The notes: generated from the letters alone by a model not told the origin. A DNA stretch of 48,311 nucleotides from JBPEWY01 sp052032225 (GCA_052032225.1 JBPEWY010000072.1:1-48311); one strand, 5' to 3'; positions 16,811-24,598 are shown, counted from the stretch's first letter. Program-made: numbers and translations.

Positions 16811-17062
16811 TTATTTCTTAAACTTAGCGTATTTGTTCTTAAACTTATCAATACGTCCGGCAGTATCTACTAACTTAGCTTTACCAGTATAGTAAGGATG
16901 AGACGTTCTTGAAATTTCTAATTTAACAAGTGGGTACTCTACACCATCAACCTCGATAGTCTCTTTTGTATCTGCAGTAGATTTAGTGATAAAGATATCG
17001 TTGTTAGACATATCTTTAAATGCTACTAATCTATAATTTTCCGGATGTATTCCTTTTTTCAT
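16811..17062 (-). CDS. rpmE: 50S ribosomal protein L31, type B (zinc-independent)
   Basis: An 83-residue bL31, beginning MKKGIHPENYRLVAFKDMSN and containing ISRTSHPYYTGKAKLVDTAGRIDKF. No Cys is present, so it is the C-minus (type B) form that does not bind zinc. The frame is open for 23 more codons upstream (to 17131), but the conserved bL31 start is the ATG at 17062-17060, and a TAAATTTG promoter element at 17099-17106 falls within that extension; I chose the internal start. The leader includes a short CTCG/CGAG hairpin (17082-17096). Confidence 0.95.
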   Translation of the reverse strand: MKKGIHPENYRLVAFKDMSNNDIFITKSTADTKETIEVDGVEYPLVKLEISRTSHPYYTGKAKLVDTAGRIDKFKNKYAKFKK

Positions 17063-17098
17063 CGTACTTAGACTTTTATTCTCGTAATTTTCGAGCTG

Positions 17099-17126
17099 CA
17101 AATTTATATAATTTTTACAAATCAAC
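17099..17126 (-). promoter_or_regulatory. Promoter of rpmE
   Basis: On the minus strand: GTTG (17126-17123), 16 bases, TAAATTTG (17106-17099). This fits the Bacteroidota consensus with slightly short spacing. It places the transcript start about 25-30 bases before the rpmE ATG and supports the short start. Confidence 0.6.
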
Positions 17127-17236
17127 ATCAATAATTTTTAAAAAATTTAATTCATTATTTTTTTACAAAAATTGTAACACTTTGTTGTAACTTAGTACTA
17201 ATACTAACAACTAAAAAACTATAAAAAAACTCAATT

Positions 17237-17755
17237 ATGGAACAACAACCACCCAAAACAGGAAAATTTGCTTTAACGTATGGTTTAATTCTTGGAGGTA
17301 TTAGCTTGATTTTCGGATTAATGCTTTACTCTATGGATATGCATTATGAGCGTAACTGGACCATAGGTGTTATTGGTTTAGTTATTATGGCGGTAGTGCT
17401 TACCCTTGGCATTTTAAACTTTAAAAAAGCAAATGCCGGAATGCTAAGCTTGGGGCAAGCTCTAAAAATTGGATTAGGAGCAGCCTTAGTAGGAGCACTC
17501 ATTGGTGTTTTATACCAATACATTCAAGCCAATGTTTTAGATCCTGATTTTGTAGATAATGTTATGGAGCTTCAGCGTGCAGAACTCCAAGCCAACAGTA
17601 AGTTAACATCAGAGCAAATAGACCAACAAATAGAAATGGGTAAACAATATTTCTGGATTGGTTACCCTGTAGCCATTGTTATGAACCTTTTCTTTGGTTT
17701 TATTATATCGCTTATTGCCGGGTTAGTAATGAAAAAAACCCAAAGTGAATACTAA
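17237..17755 (+). CDS. DUF4199 membrane protein
   Basis: A 172-residue inner-membrane protein. Four hydrophobic helices are seen: about 12-30, 40-61, 75-93 (LGQALKIGLGAALVGALIGVLYQY) and 133-160 (YFWIGYPVAIVMNLFFGFIISLIAGLVM), the last close to the C-terminus. A charged helical stretch rich in Gln and Glu lies between helices three and four. This is the DUF4199 layout, common in Bacteroidota and of unknown function. It lies 38 bases upstream of the glycosyltransferase gene and may be co-transcribed with it, hinting at a role in envelope polysaccharide or lipid modification (inference). Confidence 0.8.
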   Translation: MEQQPPKTGKFALTYGLILGGISLIFGLMLYSMDMHYERNWTIGVIGLVIMAVVLTLGILNFKKANAGMLSLGQALKIGLGAALVGALIGVLYQYIQANVLDPDFVDNVMELQRAELQANSKLTSEQIDQQIEMGKQYFWIGYPVAIVMNLFFGFIISLIAGLVMKKTQSEY

Positions 17756-17759
17756 TTTG

Positions 17760-17767
17760 TATTTTTG
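17760..17767 (+). promoter_or_regulatory. -7 promoter-like element (TATTTTTG) ahead of the glycosyltransferase gene
   Basis: Matches TAnnTTTG and sits 26 bases before the start codon. A -33 partner is not evident. A small inverted repeat, GATTTC (17767-17772) with GAAATC (17781-17786), follows directly. Confidence 0.35.
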
Positions 17768-17793
17768 ATTTCCAATTAAAGAAATCATAGTTC

Positions 17794-18759
17794 ATGAACA
17801 TATCAGTAGTAATACCACTACTTAACGAACAAGAATCATTACAAGAATTACACGATTGGATTGTAAACGTTTTACAATCCAATCGTTTTTCTTATGAGAT
17901 TATTTTTATTGACGACGGAAGCACCGACGGCTCTTGGCAAACCATCACAACCTTATCTAAAAACAACAAAAATGTTAAAGGCATAAGGTTTTTAAAAAAC
18001 TACGGAAAATCGCAAGCACTGCATGCCGGGTTTGAAATTGCAAAAGGCGATGTTATTATTACCATGGATGCCGATTTACAAGATAACCCCGAAGAAATAC
18101 CAGAACTGTTTGCACTTATAACTAAACAGGACTACGATTTAGTTTCCGGTTGGAAAAAAAAGCGATACGATTCTGTTATAACAAAAAATATTCCCTCTAA
18201 ACTTTTTAATTGGGCAGCCCGAAAAACTTCAGGACTTTCTCTGCACGATTTTAATTGCGGACTTAAAGCCTACAAAAAAGAAGTTATTAAGCATATAGAT
18301 GTTTACGGCGAAATGCACAGGTACATTCCCGTGCTTGCCAAAAATGCAGGGTTTACAAACATCACAGAAAAAGTAGTACAGCACCAACCCCGAAAATATG
18401 GGAAAACTAAATTTGGTGCAGACAGGTTTATTAACGGCTTTTTAGATTTAATAACCATTTGGTTTTTGTCTAAATTCGGTAGAAGACCCATGCACTTGTT
18501 TGGCGCTCTCGGGGTGCTCATGTTTATAGTTGGTTTCTGCTCTGCCGGCTATATTGGTGTAGAAAAACTTTATAAGCTTTACCATAATCAACCCAGTATT
18601 TTAGTTACACAAAACCCTTGGTTTTATATTGCTTTAACTACCATGATTATTGGTACACAATTATTTTTAGCCGGTTTTCTGGGCGAAATAATTTTGCGTA
18701 ACAGAAAAAGTGATAGACGATACACTATTAAAGAAGTTTCTAACATTGAATCTTTATAA
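17794..18759 (+). CDS. Family 2 glycosyltransferase, DPM1/GtrB-like, membrane-anchored
   Basis: A 321-residue enzyme. The GT-A domain shows VVIPLLNEQESL, FIDDGSTDGSW, and the metal-binding DADLQDNPEEIP; FNCGLKAYKKEVI comes later. Two C-terminal membrane helices (about 232-254 and 274-298) tether it to the inner membrane. This layout is that of polyprenyl-phosphate sugar synthases, which transfer a sugar from a nucleotide sugar to undecaprenyl or dolichyl phosphate. The acceptor is not proven by sequence. Downstream come a phosphosugar mutase and an MsbA-like exporter, fitting a supply-and-export pathway for envelope glycans or lipids. Confidence 0.88.
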   Translation: MNISVVIPLLNEQESLQELHDWIVNVLQSNRFSYEIIFIDDGSTDGSWQTITTLSKNNKNVKGIRFLKNYGKSQALHAGFEIAKGDVIITMDADLQDNPEEIPELFALITKQDYDLVSGWKKKRYDSVITKNIPSKLFNWAARKTSGLSLHDFNCGLKAYKKEVIKHIDVYGEMHRYIPVLAKNAGFTNITEKVVQHQPRKYGKTKFGADRFINGFLDLITIWFLSKFGRRPMHLFGALGVLMFIVGFCSAGYIGVEKLYKLYHNQPSILVTQNPWFYIALTTMIIGTQLFLAGFLGEIILRNRKSDRRYTIKEVSNIESL

Positions 18760-18774
18760 AAAACGAATATTACA

Positions 18775-18782
18775 TACCTTTG
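18775..18782 (+). promoter_or_regulatory. -7 promoter element (TACCTTTG) of the phosphosugar mutase gene
   Basis: Perfect TAnnTTTG followed by C, 18 bases before the ATG at 18801. The nearest upstream TTG (18746-18748) is 26 bases away, longer than usual. Confidence 0.5.
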
Positions 18783-18800
18783 CTTAAACTTTAACGGCTT

Positions 18801-20519
18801 ATGAGTATAGATTATTCGCAGGTTTTAGAAAAAGCACAATCTTGGCTTACCCCAACTTTTGATGAGCATACCCAAAAACTCGTAAAAGAATTAATAGCTA
18901 CTGATAAAGAAACACTTCAAGAAAGTTTTTATAAAGACCTTGAATTTGGTACAGGCGGAATGCGTGGTATTATGGGAGTTGGTACCAACAGAATTAATAA
19001 ATATACTTTAGGAAAAAACACCCAAGGATTAAGCAATTACCTTAAAAAGGTTTATCCAAATAAACAATTACAAGTAGCAATTGCTTTTGATTGCCGAAAA
19101 AACAGTAAAGAGCTGGCACAAGTAGTAGCCAATGTGTTTTCGGCAAATGGTATTAAAGTATTTTTATTCTCAGAACTTCGCCCTACACCAGAGCTTTCTT
19201 TTGCCGTTAAATATTTAAACTGCCATTGTGGTATAGTGCTAACAGCATCTCACAACCCACCGGAATATAATGGTTATAAAGTGTATTGGACAGATGGTGG
19301 GCAAGTTGTGCCACCACAAGATCAAGAAATAATAGAAGAAATTAATAGTTTAGATTTTGGCGACATCAATTTTGAGGCTAATCCAAACAATATTGATTTT
19401 ATAGACACCAAAATAGATGAAGCGTTTATTAATGCCTCTTTACAAAACGGTAATTTTAATGCGCCAAACAAAAATAAACTAAAAGTTGTTTTTACTTCGC
19501 TTCACGGAACCTCTATAACCATAGTACCGAAAGTATTAGAAAAAGCCGGTTACAATGTACATATAGTTAAAGAACAGGCCACACCGGATGGTAATTTCCC
19601 TACGGTTAAATCTCCAAATCCCGAAGAGCCCGAGGCATTAACACTTGCATTGCAACAAGCCGAAGAAATTAATGCAGATATTGTAATAGGCACTGATCCT
19701 GATTGTGATAGATTAGGTATTGCTGTAAGAGATTTAAACGGAAAGCTAAGGCTCTTAAATGGCAATCAAACAATGGTCTTAATGACCAAGTTTTTATTAG
19801 ACCAATGGAAAAATGCTGATAAAATAACCGGTAACGAGTTTATTGGCTCAACCATTGTTTCGACTCCTATGATGAACGACTTGGCTGTTGCTTACAATGT
19901 AGAATGTAAAGTAGGATTAACCGGTTTTAAATGGATTGCCAAAATGATTAAAGATCACCCGGAGCAAGCTTTTATTGGTGGTGGCGAAGAAAGTTTTGGC
20001 TTTATGGTGGGCGATTTTGTTAGAGATAAAGATGCCGTTACTTCTACCCTACTGGCTTGCGAAATTGCAGCTACCGCAAAGGCCAAAGGAAGCTCGTTTT
20101 TTAAAGAGCTGGTTTTATGTTACAAAGAGTTTGGTTTTTATAAAGAAAAACTCATATCTATCACAAAAAAAGGAATTCAAGGAGCTGAAGAAATCAAACA
20201 AATGATGGCTAATTTTAGAAACAACCCTTTACAAGAAATAGACGGCAGTAAAGTGGTAATGTTAGAAGATTACTTAGCCTCTGAGGCTAGGAACATGATT
20301 TCTAATGAAACTGAGCCTATAAATATTCCAAAATCTAACGTGCTGATTTTCTATACAGAAGACGGCACAAAAATAGCAGCCAGACCAAGTGGTACAGAAC
20401 CTAAAATTAAATTCTACTTTAGTGTAAAAACTACTTTAAATAGTATAGATAATTTTAATACTGTAGAGCAAGAGTTAGATAATAAAATAAACCGTATAAT
20501 CACCCAACTTAACCTTTAA
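18801..20519 (+). CDS. Phospho-sugar mutase (phosphoglucomutase/phosphomannomutase superfamily)
   Basis: A 572-residue alpha-D-phosphohexomutase that swaps phosphate between C1 and C6 of a hexose. Motifs in order: GTGGMRGIMGVGTNRIN near the start (substrate/phosphate contacts), the catalytic phosphoserine loop LTASHNPPEYNGYK, the magnesium loop GTDPDCDRLGIA, the sugar-binding loop GGGEESFGF, and the phosphate-binding RPSGTEPKIKFY close to the end. Length fits the long PGM2-like or PgcA-like class. Glucose 1-phosphate or mannose 1-phosphate made here would feed nucleotide-sugar synthesis for the neighbouring glycosyltransferase. Its stop overlaps the exporter start by one base (TAATG). Confidence 0.93.
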   Translation: MSIDYSQVLEKAQSWLTPTFDEHTQKLVKELIATDKETLQESFYKDLEFGTGGMRGIMGVGTNRINKYTLGKNTQGLSNYLKKVYPNKQLQVAIAFDCRKNSKELAQVVANVFSANGIKVFLFSELRPTPELSFAVKYLNCHCGIVLTASHNPPEYNGYKVYWTDGGQVVPPQDQEIIEEINSLDFGDINFEANPNNIDFIDTKIDEAFINASLQNGNFNAPNKNKLKVVFTSLHGTSITIVPKVLEKAGYNVHIVKEQATPDGNFPTVKSPNPEEPEALTLALQQAEEINADIVIGTDPDCDRLGIAVRDLNGKLRLLNGNQTMVLMTKFLLDQWKNADKITGNEFIGSTIVSTPMMNDLAVAYNVECKVGLTGFKWIAKMIKDHPEQAFIGGGEESFGFMVGDFVRDKDAVTSTLLACEIAATAKAKGSSFFKELVLCYKEFGFYKEKLISITKKGIQGAEEIKQMMANFRNNPLQEIDGSKVVMLEDYLASEARNMISNETEPINIPKSNVLIFYTEDGTKIAARPSGTEPKIKFYFSVKTTLNSIDNFNTVEQELDNKINRIITQLNL

Positions 20520-22342
20520 TGAACTATTTTAAAAAAATACTACGTTTTGCTAAACCATATAAAAAATATGGTTTTCTTAACATCTTTTTCAATGTATTAT
20601 ACGCCTTATTTAGTGCTTTATCTTTTGTTGCCCTAATACCAATGCTCGATGTGTTGTTTGATAAAACACAACGTATTTATCAAAAACCTGAATTTACCGG
20701 AATTAGCAATATAAAATCATTCGGTAAAGAGTATTTAAATTACACGGTTACCCAATATGCCGGCGAAGACCAAATGAAAGCTTTGGTTTTTGTTATATCA
20801 TTGGTAATTACTTTGTTTTTGTTTAAAAACATATTTAATTACTTGGCAATGTATTTTATTACTTTTTTACGAAATGGGGTTTTAAAAGACATCAGAAACG
20901 AGATGTACAAAAAAATAGTTTCATTACCTATCTCGTATTTTTCTGAAAAAAGAAAAGGTGATATTATTGCCAGAATCACATCAGATGTATTAGAAATTCA
21001 GCATTCTTTTTTATCTATTTTAGAGCTAATTGTTCGTGAGCCTCTTACTATTTTCTTTACCATAATTGCAATGTTTGCCATTAGTGTTAAGCTTACCATT
21101 TTTGTGTTTATTTTTATTCCTATTGCAGGAATTTTAATTTCTAGAGTTGGTAAATCATTAAAACGTAAATCAGATAAGGTTCAGAAAGAACAAGGTACTT
21201 TTTTATCAATAATAGAAGAAACCCTATCGGGCTTACGCGTCATTAAAGCGTTTAATGCAGAAAATAAGTTCACAGAAAAATTTAAAGAATCTACCACTAA
21301 GTTTTTTCACTTTTCTAACAGCTTACTTAACAGGCAAAATTTAGCATCTCCAACCAGCGAATTTTTAGGAATTTTAGTAATTGGTATTCTCCTTTGGTTT
21401 GGAGGCAAAATGGTATTGGTAGATCAAACCTTAGACTCTTCTTCTTTTATTGCATACATGGGGCTGGCCTACAATATTTTAACTCCGGCAAAAGCAATTA
21501 GTAAAGCGTCATACGGAGTTAAAAAAGGAAATGCAGCTGCAGAGCGAGTATTGCAAGTACTTGAAACCAAAAACACAATTGTAGATGCTCCTAATGCCAT
21601 AGAAAAAAACAGTTTTAATGAGCGTATTTCAATTAAAAACGTATCGTTTAAATATGAAGATGATTTAGTGCTTAAAAACTTTTCATTAGAAATAGAAAAA
21701 GGAAAAACCGTTGCACTTGTTGGGCAATCCGGTAGTGGTAAAAGTACAATTGCCAACTTACTAACTCGGTTTTACGATGTTACCTCGGGGAGCATAGAAA
21801 TAGATGGTGTTAATATTAAAGACATTAAAAAAGAATCATTACGAGCCTTAATGGGAATTGTTACGCAAGACTCTATTTTATTTAACGATACGGTAGCTAA
21901 CAATTTAATGTTAGGAAAACCGGATGCTTCTCAACAAGAAATTGAAGAGGCTGCTAAGGTTGCCAATGCTTTTGAGTTTATATCTGAGCTACCAAACGGT
22001 TTTAATACAAATATAGGCGATGCAGGTGGCAAGCTTAGTGGCGGTCAAAAACAGCGTTTATCTATTGCCAGAGCAGTGTTAAAAAATCCGCCAATAATGG
22101 TGTTAGATGAAGCAACTTCTGCTTTAGATACAGAAAGCGAAAAACTAGTGCAAAAAGCACTGGAAAACATGATGAAAAATAGAACCTCTGTTGTTATAGC
22201 CCATAGGTTATCTACCATACAAAATGCCGATGTAATTGTTGTTATGCATAAAGGAGAAATTGTAGAACAAGGCACTCATAATGAGCTTTTGCAGCTTAAT
22301 GGAACCTATAAAAAGTTGGTAGAAATGCAATCTTTTGAATAA
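20519..22342 (+). CDS. MsbA-like lipid/multidrug ABC exporter
   Basis: A 607-residue half-transporter with fused membrane and ATPase domains, expected to work as a homodimer in the inner membrane. The N-terminal half has six predicted helices (region about 20-320). The ATPase half has Walker A GQSGSGKST, signature KLSGGQKQR, Walker B IMVLDEATSALD, and IAHRLST. The closest functional type is MsbA/lipid A flippase, judged from overall layout; drug or glycolipid export remains possible. Coupled by TAATG to the mutase gene. A hairpin terminator begins at its stop codon, closing this operon. Confidence 0.88.
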   Translation: MNYFKKILRFAKPYKKYGFLNIFFNVLYALFSALSFVALIPMLDVLFDKTQRIYQKPEFTGISNIKSFGKEYLNYTVTQYAGEDQMKALVFVISLVITLFLFKNIFNYLAMYFITFLRNGVLKDIRNEMYKKIVSLPISYFSEKRKGDIIARITSDVLEIQHSFLSILELIVREPLTIFFTIIAMFAISVKLTIFVFIFIPIAGILISRVGKSLKRKSDKVQKEQGTFLSIIEETLSGLRVIKAFNAENKFTEKFKESTTKFFHFSNSLLNRQNLASPTSEFLGILVIGILLWFGGKMVLVDQTLDSSSFIAYMGLAYNILTPAKAISKASYGVKKGNAAAERVLQVLETKNTIVDAPNAIEKNSFNERISIKNVSFKYEDDLVLKNFSLEIEKGKTVALVGQSGSGKSTIANLLTRFYDVTSGSIEIDGVNIKDIKKESLRALMGIVTQDSILFNDTVANNLMLGKPDASQQEIEEAAKVANAFEFISELPNGFNTNIGDAGGKLSGGQKQRLSIARAVLKNPPIMVLDEATSALDTESEKLVQKALENMMKNRTSVVIAHRLSTIQNADVIVVMHKGEIVEQGTHNELLQLNGTYKKLVEMQSFE

Positions 22343-22372
22343 ATAAAGTACCAACAAAAGTTGGTACTTTAT
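22343..22372 (+). terminator. Terminator after the ABC exporter
   Basis: A 13-bp perfect stem (22343-22355 with 22360-22372; core AAGTACCAAC/GTTGGTACTT), loop AAAA. The T run is short, so efficiency may be moderate. Confidence 0.7.
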
Positions 22373-22514
22373 GGGGGACACAAATTTAGGCTAACTAATC
22401 ATTTTATGCTGATTTTCAACAGCTTAGTGCCTTCACAAAAGTAACTAAAAAAAAGCCCTTATCGATTAAAAGTTTGTATTATTCGATGAAATACACCTGT
22501 GTTTTGTTCCATAA

Positions 22515-22547
22515 ATTAAACCTTTACCGTTATTTTAGGTCTAATAA
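22515..22547 (+). promoter_or_regulatory. Putative ECF-sigma promoter, copy 1 (upstream of the sigma gene)
   Basis: ATTAAACCTTT (22515-22525), exactly 12 bases, GGTCTAATAA (22538-22547). The AAC and GTC cores are 17 bases apart, as in ECF promoters generally. The same element, with the same spacing, recurs at 23114 and 24158. It ends 22 bases before the TTG start of the sigma gene, which implies autoregulation. Confidence 0.75.
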
Positions 22548-22569
22548 AAGCAGCTAAACAACCCAAATT

Positions 22570-23118
22570 TTGACTCAAGAAGCCCAATTAGTCGCCCAAT
22601 TAAAAGACAAAACGCAACAAGAGCAAGCGTTTAGAACATTAGTGGTAACTTACCAAGAGCGCTTGTATTGGCATATTAGAAGAATTGTGTTAAACCACGA
22701 TGATGCAGATGATGTATTGCAAAATACATTCATTAAAATTTTTAAAAACATTCATAATTTTAAAGAAAATAGTGCCTTGTATTCTTGGATGTATCGTATA
22801 GCTACTAACGAGAGCATTACTTTTTTAAACAACAAGGCAAAAAAGTACAGCCTTACAACCCAAGAGCTTCAAGAAAAAATGGTGAGTAATTTAACATCTG
22901 ATGTATATTTTGATGGTGATCAAGCTCAATTAACATTACAAAAAGCCTTAGCTACCTTACCGGAAAAACAACGTTTGGTTTTTAACATGAAATATTTTGA
23001 AAACATGAAGTATGATGAAATTGCAGAAGTTTTAGAAACTTCTGTAGGTGCTTTAAAAGCATCGTATCATCATGCTGTAAAAAAAATAGAAGAGTATATA
23101 ACTAATCAATCAAATTAA
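22570..23118 (+). CDS. ECF-type RNA polymerase sigma factor
   Basis: A 182-residue sigma-70 group 4 factor. Region 2 spans about 20-85 (YWHIRRIVLNHDDADDVLQN, IKIFKNIHNFKENSALYSW, MYRIATNESI) and region 4 about 120-175 (ALATLPEKQRLVFNMKYFE, YDEIAEVLETSVGALKAS, HHAVKKI). The start is TTG at 22570: no ATG exists in frame before region 2 and a TAA lies in frame at 22555-22557. Two membrane or periplasmic genes follow, one of them probably its anti-sigma factor; there is no FecR-type gene. The element shared with two downstream promoters suggests that it transcribes its own operon. Confidence 0.92.
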   Translation: MTQEAQLVAQLKDKTQQEQAFRTLVVTYQERLYWHIRRIVLNHDDADDVLQNTFIKIFKNIHNFKENSALYSWMYRIATNESITFLNNKAKKYSLTTQELQEKMVSNLTSDVYFDGDQAQLTLQKALATLPEKQRLVFNMKYFENMKYDEIAEVLETSVGALKASYHHAVKKIEEYITNQSN

Positions 23119-23146
23119 ACCTTTTGTAAAAAAAATGGTCTAATAA
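23114..23146 (+). promoter_or_regulatory. Putative ECF-sigma promoter, copy 2 (internal to the operon)
   Basis: ATTAAACCTTT (23114-23124), 12 bases, GGTCTAATAA (23137-23146): both boxes and spacing are identical to copy 1. The first box overlaps the sigma gene stop codon. Only 6 bases separate the second box from the ATG at 23153, so transcripts from here would be nearly leaderless or use the in-frame ATG at 23183. Confidence 0.72.
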
Positions 23147-23152
23147 TTAGCA

Positions 23153-23662
23153 ATGAAAAACAAAAAGAAACAACATAAAGCAATGCAACTTCCCGAAAAT
23201 TACTTTACTAATTTTCAGGATAAACTTTTTGAGCGTTTAGAGGTAGATACCTCTTTCTTGCCTCAAACTGATGGCTTTATTGTACCAAAAGGTTATTTTG
23301 ATTCATTAGAAGACAGAATAGCTAAAAACGTATTTAGTACTAAAAAACAAGGTAAAATTGTTAATATTAAACCTCTTTACTATTTGAGTGCTGTCGCAGC
23401 ATCTATAGTTTTATTAATTTCATTAGGTGTTTTTAATAAAAAACCTGTAAGTTTTGATACTGTTGCTGTTACAGAAATAGAAGAATACATTCAGTTTAAA
23501 AGTTCAGATATAAGCACATTAGATCTTGCCAACTTATTTAACGAAAAAGAATTAGAGCAAATACAATTAGAGCAAGAAGTTATAGACGAAGAAAACATGG
23601 TAGAATACCTATCTAACGAAATAGACGCATTAAATAACATTAATTTAACCGATACAAACTAA
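23153..23662 (+). CDS. Single-pass membrane protein, probable anti-sigma factor
   Basis: A 169-residue protein. The basic N-terminus holds two copies of a short motif, LPENYFTNFQDKLFERL (13-29) and VPKGYFDSLEDRIAKNV (44-60), pattern hPxxYFxxhxD. A single membrane helix follows (about 75-94, LYYLSAVAASIVLLISLGVF), then an acidic C-terminal region, presumably periplasmic. It lies between the sigma gene and a periplasmic protein, where anti-sigma factors are encoded; no zinc-binding anti-sigma motif (HxxxCxxC) is seen. Anti-sigma function is inferred from position and topology. The alternative start M11 (23183) must be considered because the putative promoter copy 2 ends 6 bases before the first ATG. 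Confidence 0.68.
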   Translation: MKNKKKQHKAMQLPENYFTNFQDKLFERLEVDTSFLPQTDGFIVPKGYFDSLEDRIAKNVFSTKKQGKIVNIKPLYYLSAVAASIVLLISLGVFNKKPVSFDTVAVTEIEEYIQFKSSDISTLDLANLFNEKELEQIQLEQEVIDEENMVEYLSNEIDALNNINLTDTN

Positions 23663-23670
23663 GCACAATC

Positions 23671-24123
23671 ATGAAACGCTTTTATTATACTTTATTGGTT
23701 TTAGTGTTCTTTTGTAGTATTACAACACGAGCACAAGATGACCGCCATAGCAAGATTAAAGCGCTAAAAATAGCGTACATAACAGATAAGCTCTCTTTAT
23801 CTACTGCAGAAGCTCAGAAGTTTTGGCCCATTTATAATGAGTACGAAGAAACTATTTCGCAATTGCGCAGAGTAGAATTTAATGAGATTAAAGCTAAATT
23901 TAGAAACCAAGGCTTTATAGATATGTCTGAACAAGAGGCAAATGCCGTGCTTTCTAAAATGCTAGACATAGAAACCCAACGGTTAGAAGCCAGAAAAAAA
24001 TTAGTAGCTAAATTAAAGCAAGTGTTCTCTGCTAAAAAAATAATCTTGCTTAAAAAAACAGAAGACGACTTTAATAAAGAGCTTTTAAAACGATTGCGTA
24101 ACAACCGCAAATTTAAAAACTAA
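23671..24123 (+). CDS. Periplasmic helical protein of the ECF locus (Spy/CpxP-like sensor candidate)
   Basis: A 150-residue protein with a signal peptide (about 1-21, ending TTRAQ). The mature part is helical and charged, with IKALKIAYITDKLSLSTAEAQKFWPIYNEYEE, a pattern common in flavobacterial proteins encoded after ECF sigma genes and sometimes labelled sensor of ECF-type sigma factor. The LSxxEAxxFWPxY segment recalls the LTxxQ motif of Spy and CpxP chaperones. It may sense envelope stress or metals and act on the membrane protein encoded 8 bases upstream (inference). No own promoter; a strong terminator starts at its stop codon. Confidence 0.75.
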   Translation: MKRFYYTLLVLVFFCSITTRAQDDRHSKIKALKIAYITDKLSLSTAEAQKFWPIYNEYEETISQLRRVEFNEIKAKFRNQGFIDMSEQEANAVLSKMLDIETQRLEARKKLVAKLKQVFSAKKIILLKKTEDDFNKELLKRLRNNRKFKN

Positions 24124-24149
24124 AAGAGGCAAAATTGCCTCTTTTTTTT
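24122..24149 (+). terminator. Intrinsic terminator of the ECF sigma operon
   Basis: AAAAGAGGCAA (24122-24132) pairs with TTGCCTCTTTT (24135-24145), followed by further T to 24149. It begins in the stop codon of the periplasmic gene. Confidence 0.9.
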
Positions 24150-24157
24150 ATTTAAAA

Positions 24158-24190
24158 ATTAAACCTTTTTACACCCTCAGAGTCTTATAT
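24158..24190 (+). promoter_or_regulatory. Putative ECF-sigma promoter, copy 3 (upstream of the DUF6515 gene)
   Basis: ATTAAACCTTT (24158-24168), 12 bases, AGTCTTATAT (24181-24190). The first box and spacing are identical to copies 1 and 2, and the second box differs by three of ten bases. It lies just past the operon terminator and 27 bases before the ATG at 24218. Confidence 0.7.
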
Positions 24191-24217
24191 ATAAACAAAC
24201 CTTAAATCTTAAATGTT

Positions 24218-24562
24218 ATGAAACTAGTAAAATTATTTGCTCTGGCTTTAATAGTTGCAATTACTTTTAGTTCATGTACTGTAACAGCCAGCGCACAAGC
24301 ACCAAGAGCAAGAGTTGTAGCAGTAAAACTACATAATCCTAAAGTTGTTGTATTTAAAAAAACAACCTATTACCACGAAAATGGTAAATGGTATAAAAAA
24401 AGAAATGGTAAGTACGTATTTGTAAAACCACCTGTTGGAATTACAATTAGAACGTTACCTAAAGGTTACAAAGTTGTAACCGTTGGAAAAAAGAGATACT
24501 ATACTTGCCACGGAGTATATTACGTTAAACACGGTTCTCATTTTAAAGTGGTTAAAATATAG
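24218..24562 (+). CDS. DUF6515-like small exported protein
   Basis: A 114-residue protein with an N-terminal export signal; ITFSSC could be a lipobox, although cleavage after SASA is also possible. The mature part is basic and Tyr/Val-rich with two similar halves: KTTYYHENGKWYKKRNGKYVFV and KKRYYTCHGVYYVKHGSHFKVV, joined by PPVGITIRTLPKGY. That YY(x)nG-x-(W/Y)Y and PPVGxxxxxLP pattern fits DUF6515, of unknown function, probably in the periplasm or at the surface. Since its upstream element matches the two ECF promoters next door, it is the best candidate target of that sigma factor. Confidence 0.78.
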   Translation: MKLVKLFALALIVAITFSSCTVTASAQAPRARVVAVKLHNPKVVVFKKTTYYHENGKWYKKRNGKYVFVKPPVGITIRTLPKGYKVVTVGKKRYYTCHGVYYVKHGSHFKVVKI

Positions 24563-24598
24563 CTGTAGGTTTTATATAGTTATTAAGTGGTTGGGTTT

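Noticed and set aside
17063..17131. N-terminal extension of L31
   Set aside because: It covers the promoter of rpmE and is not part of any bL31 sequence known to me.
22373..22514. Possible small RNA between the exporter terminator and the ECF promoter, with a TAAATTTG on the minus strand near 22385-22392
   Set aside because: No -33 partner, no suitable terminator for a separate transcript, and only a weak GCTG/CAGC stem; nothing supports it beyond the -7 match.
22486..22557. A 23-codon open frame starting MKYTCVLFHK, in frame with the sigma gene, as a possible leader peptide
   Set aside because: The putative ECF promoter (22515-22547) lies inside it, so transcripts from that promoter would lack its start; composition looks like chance.
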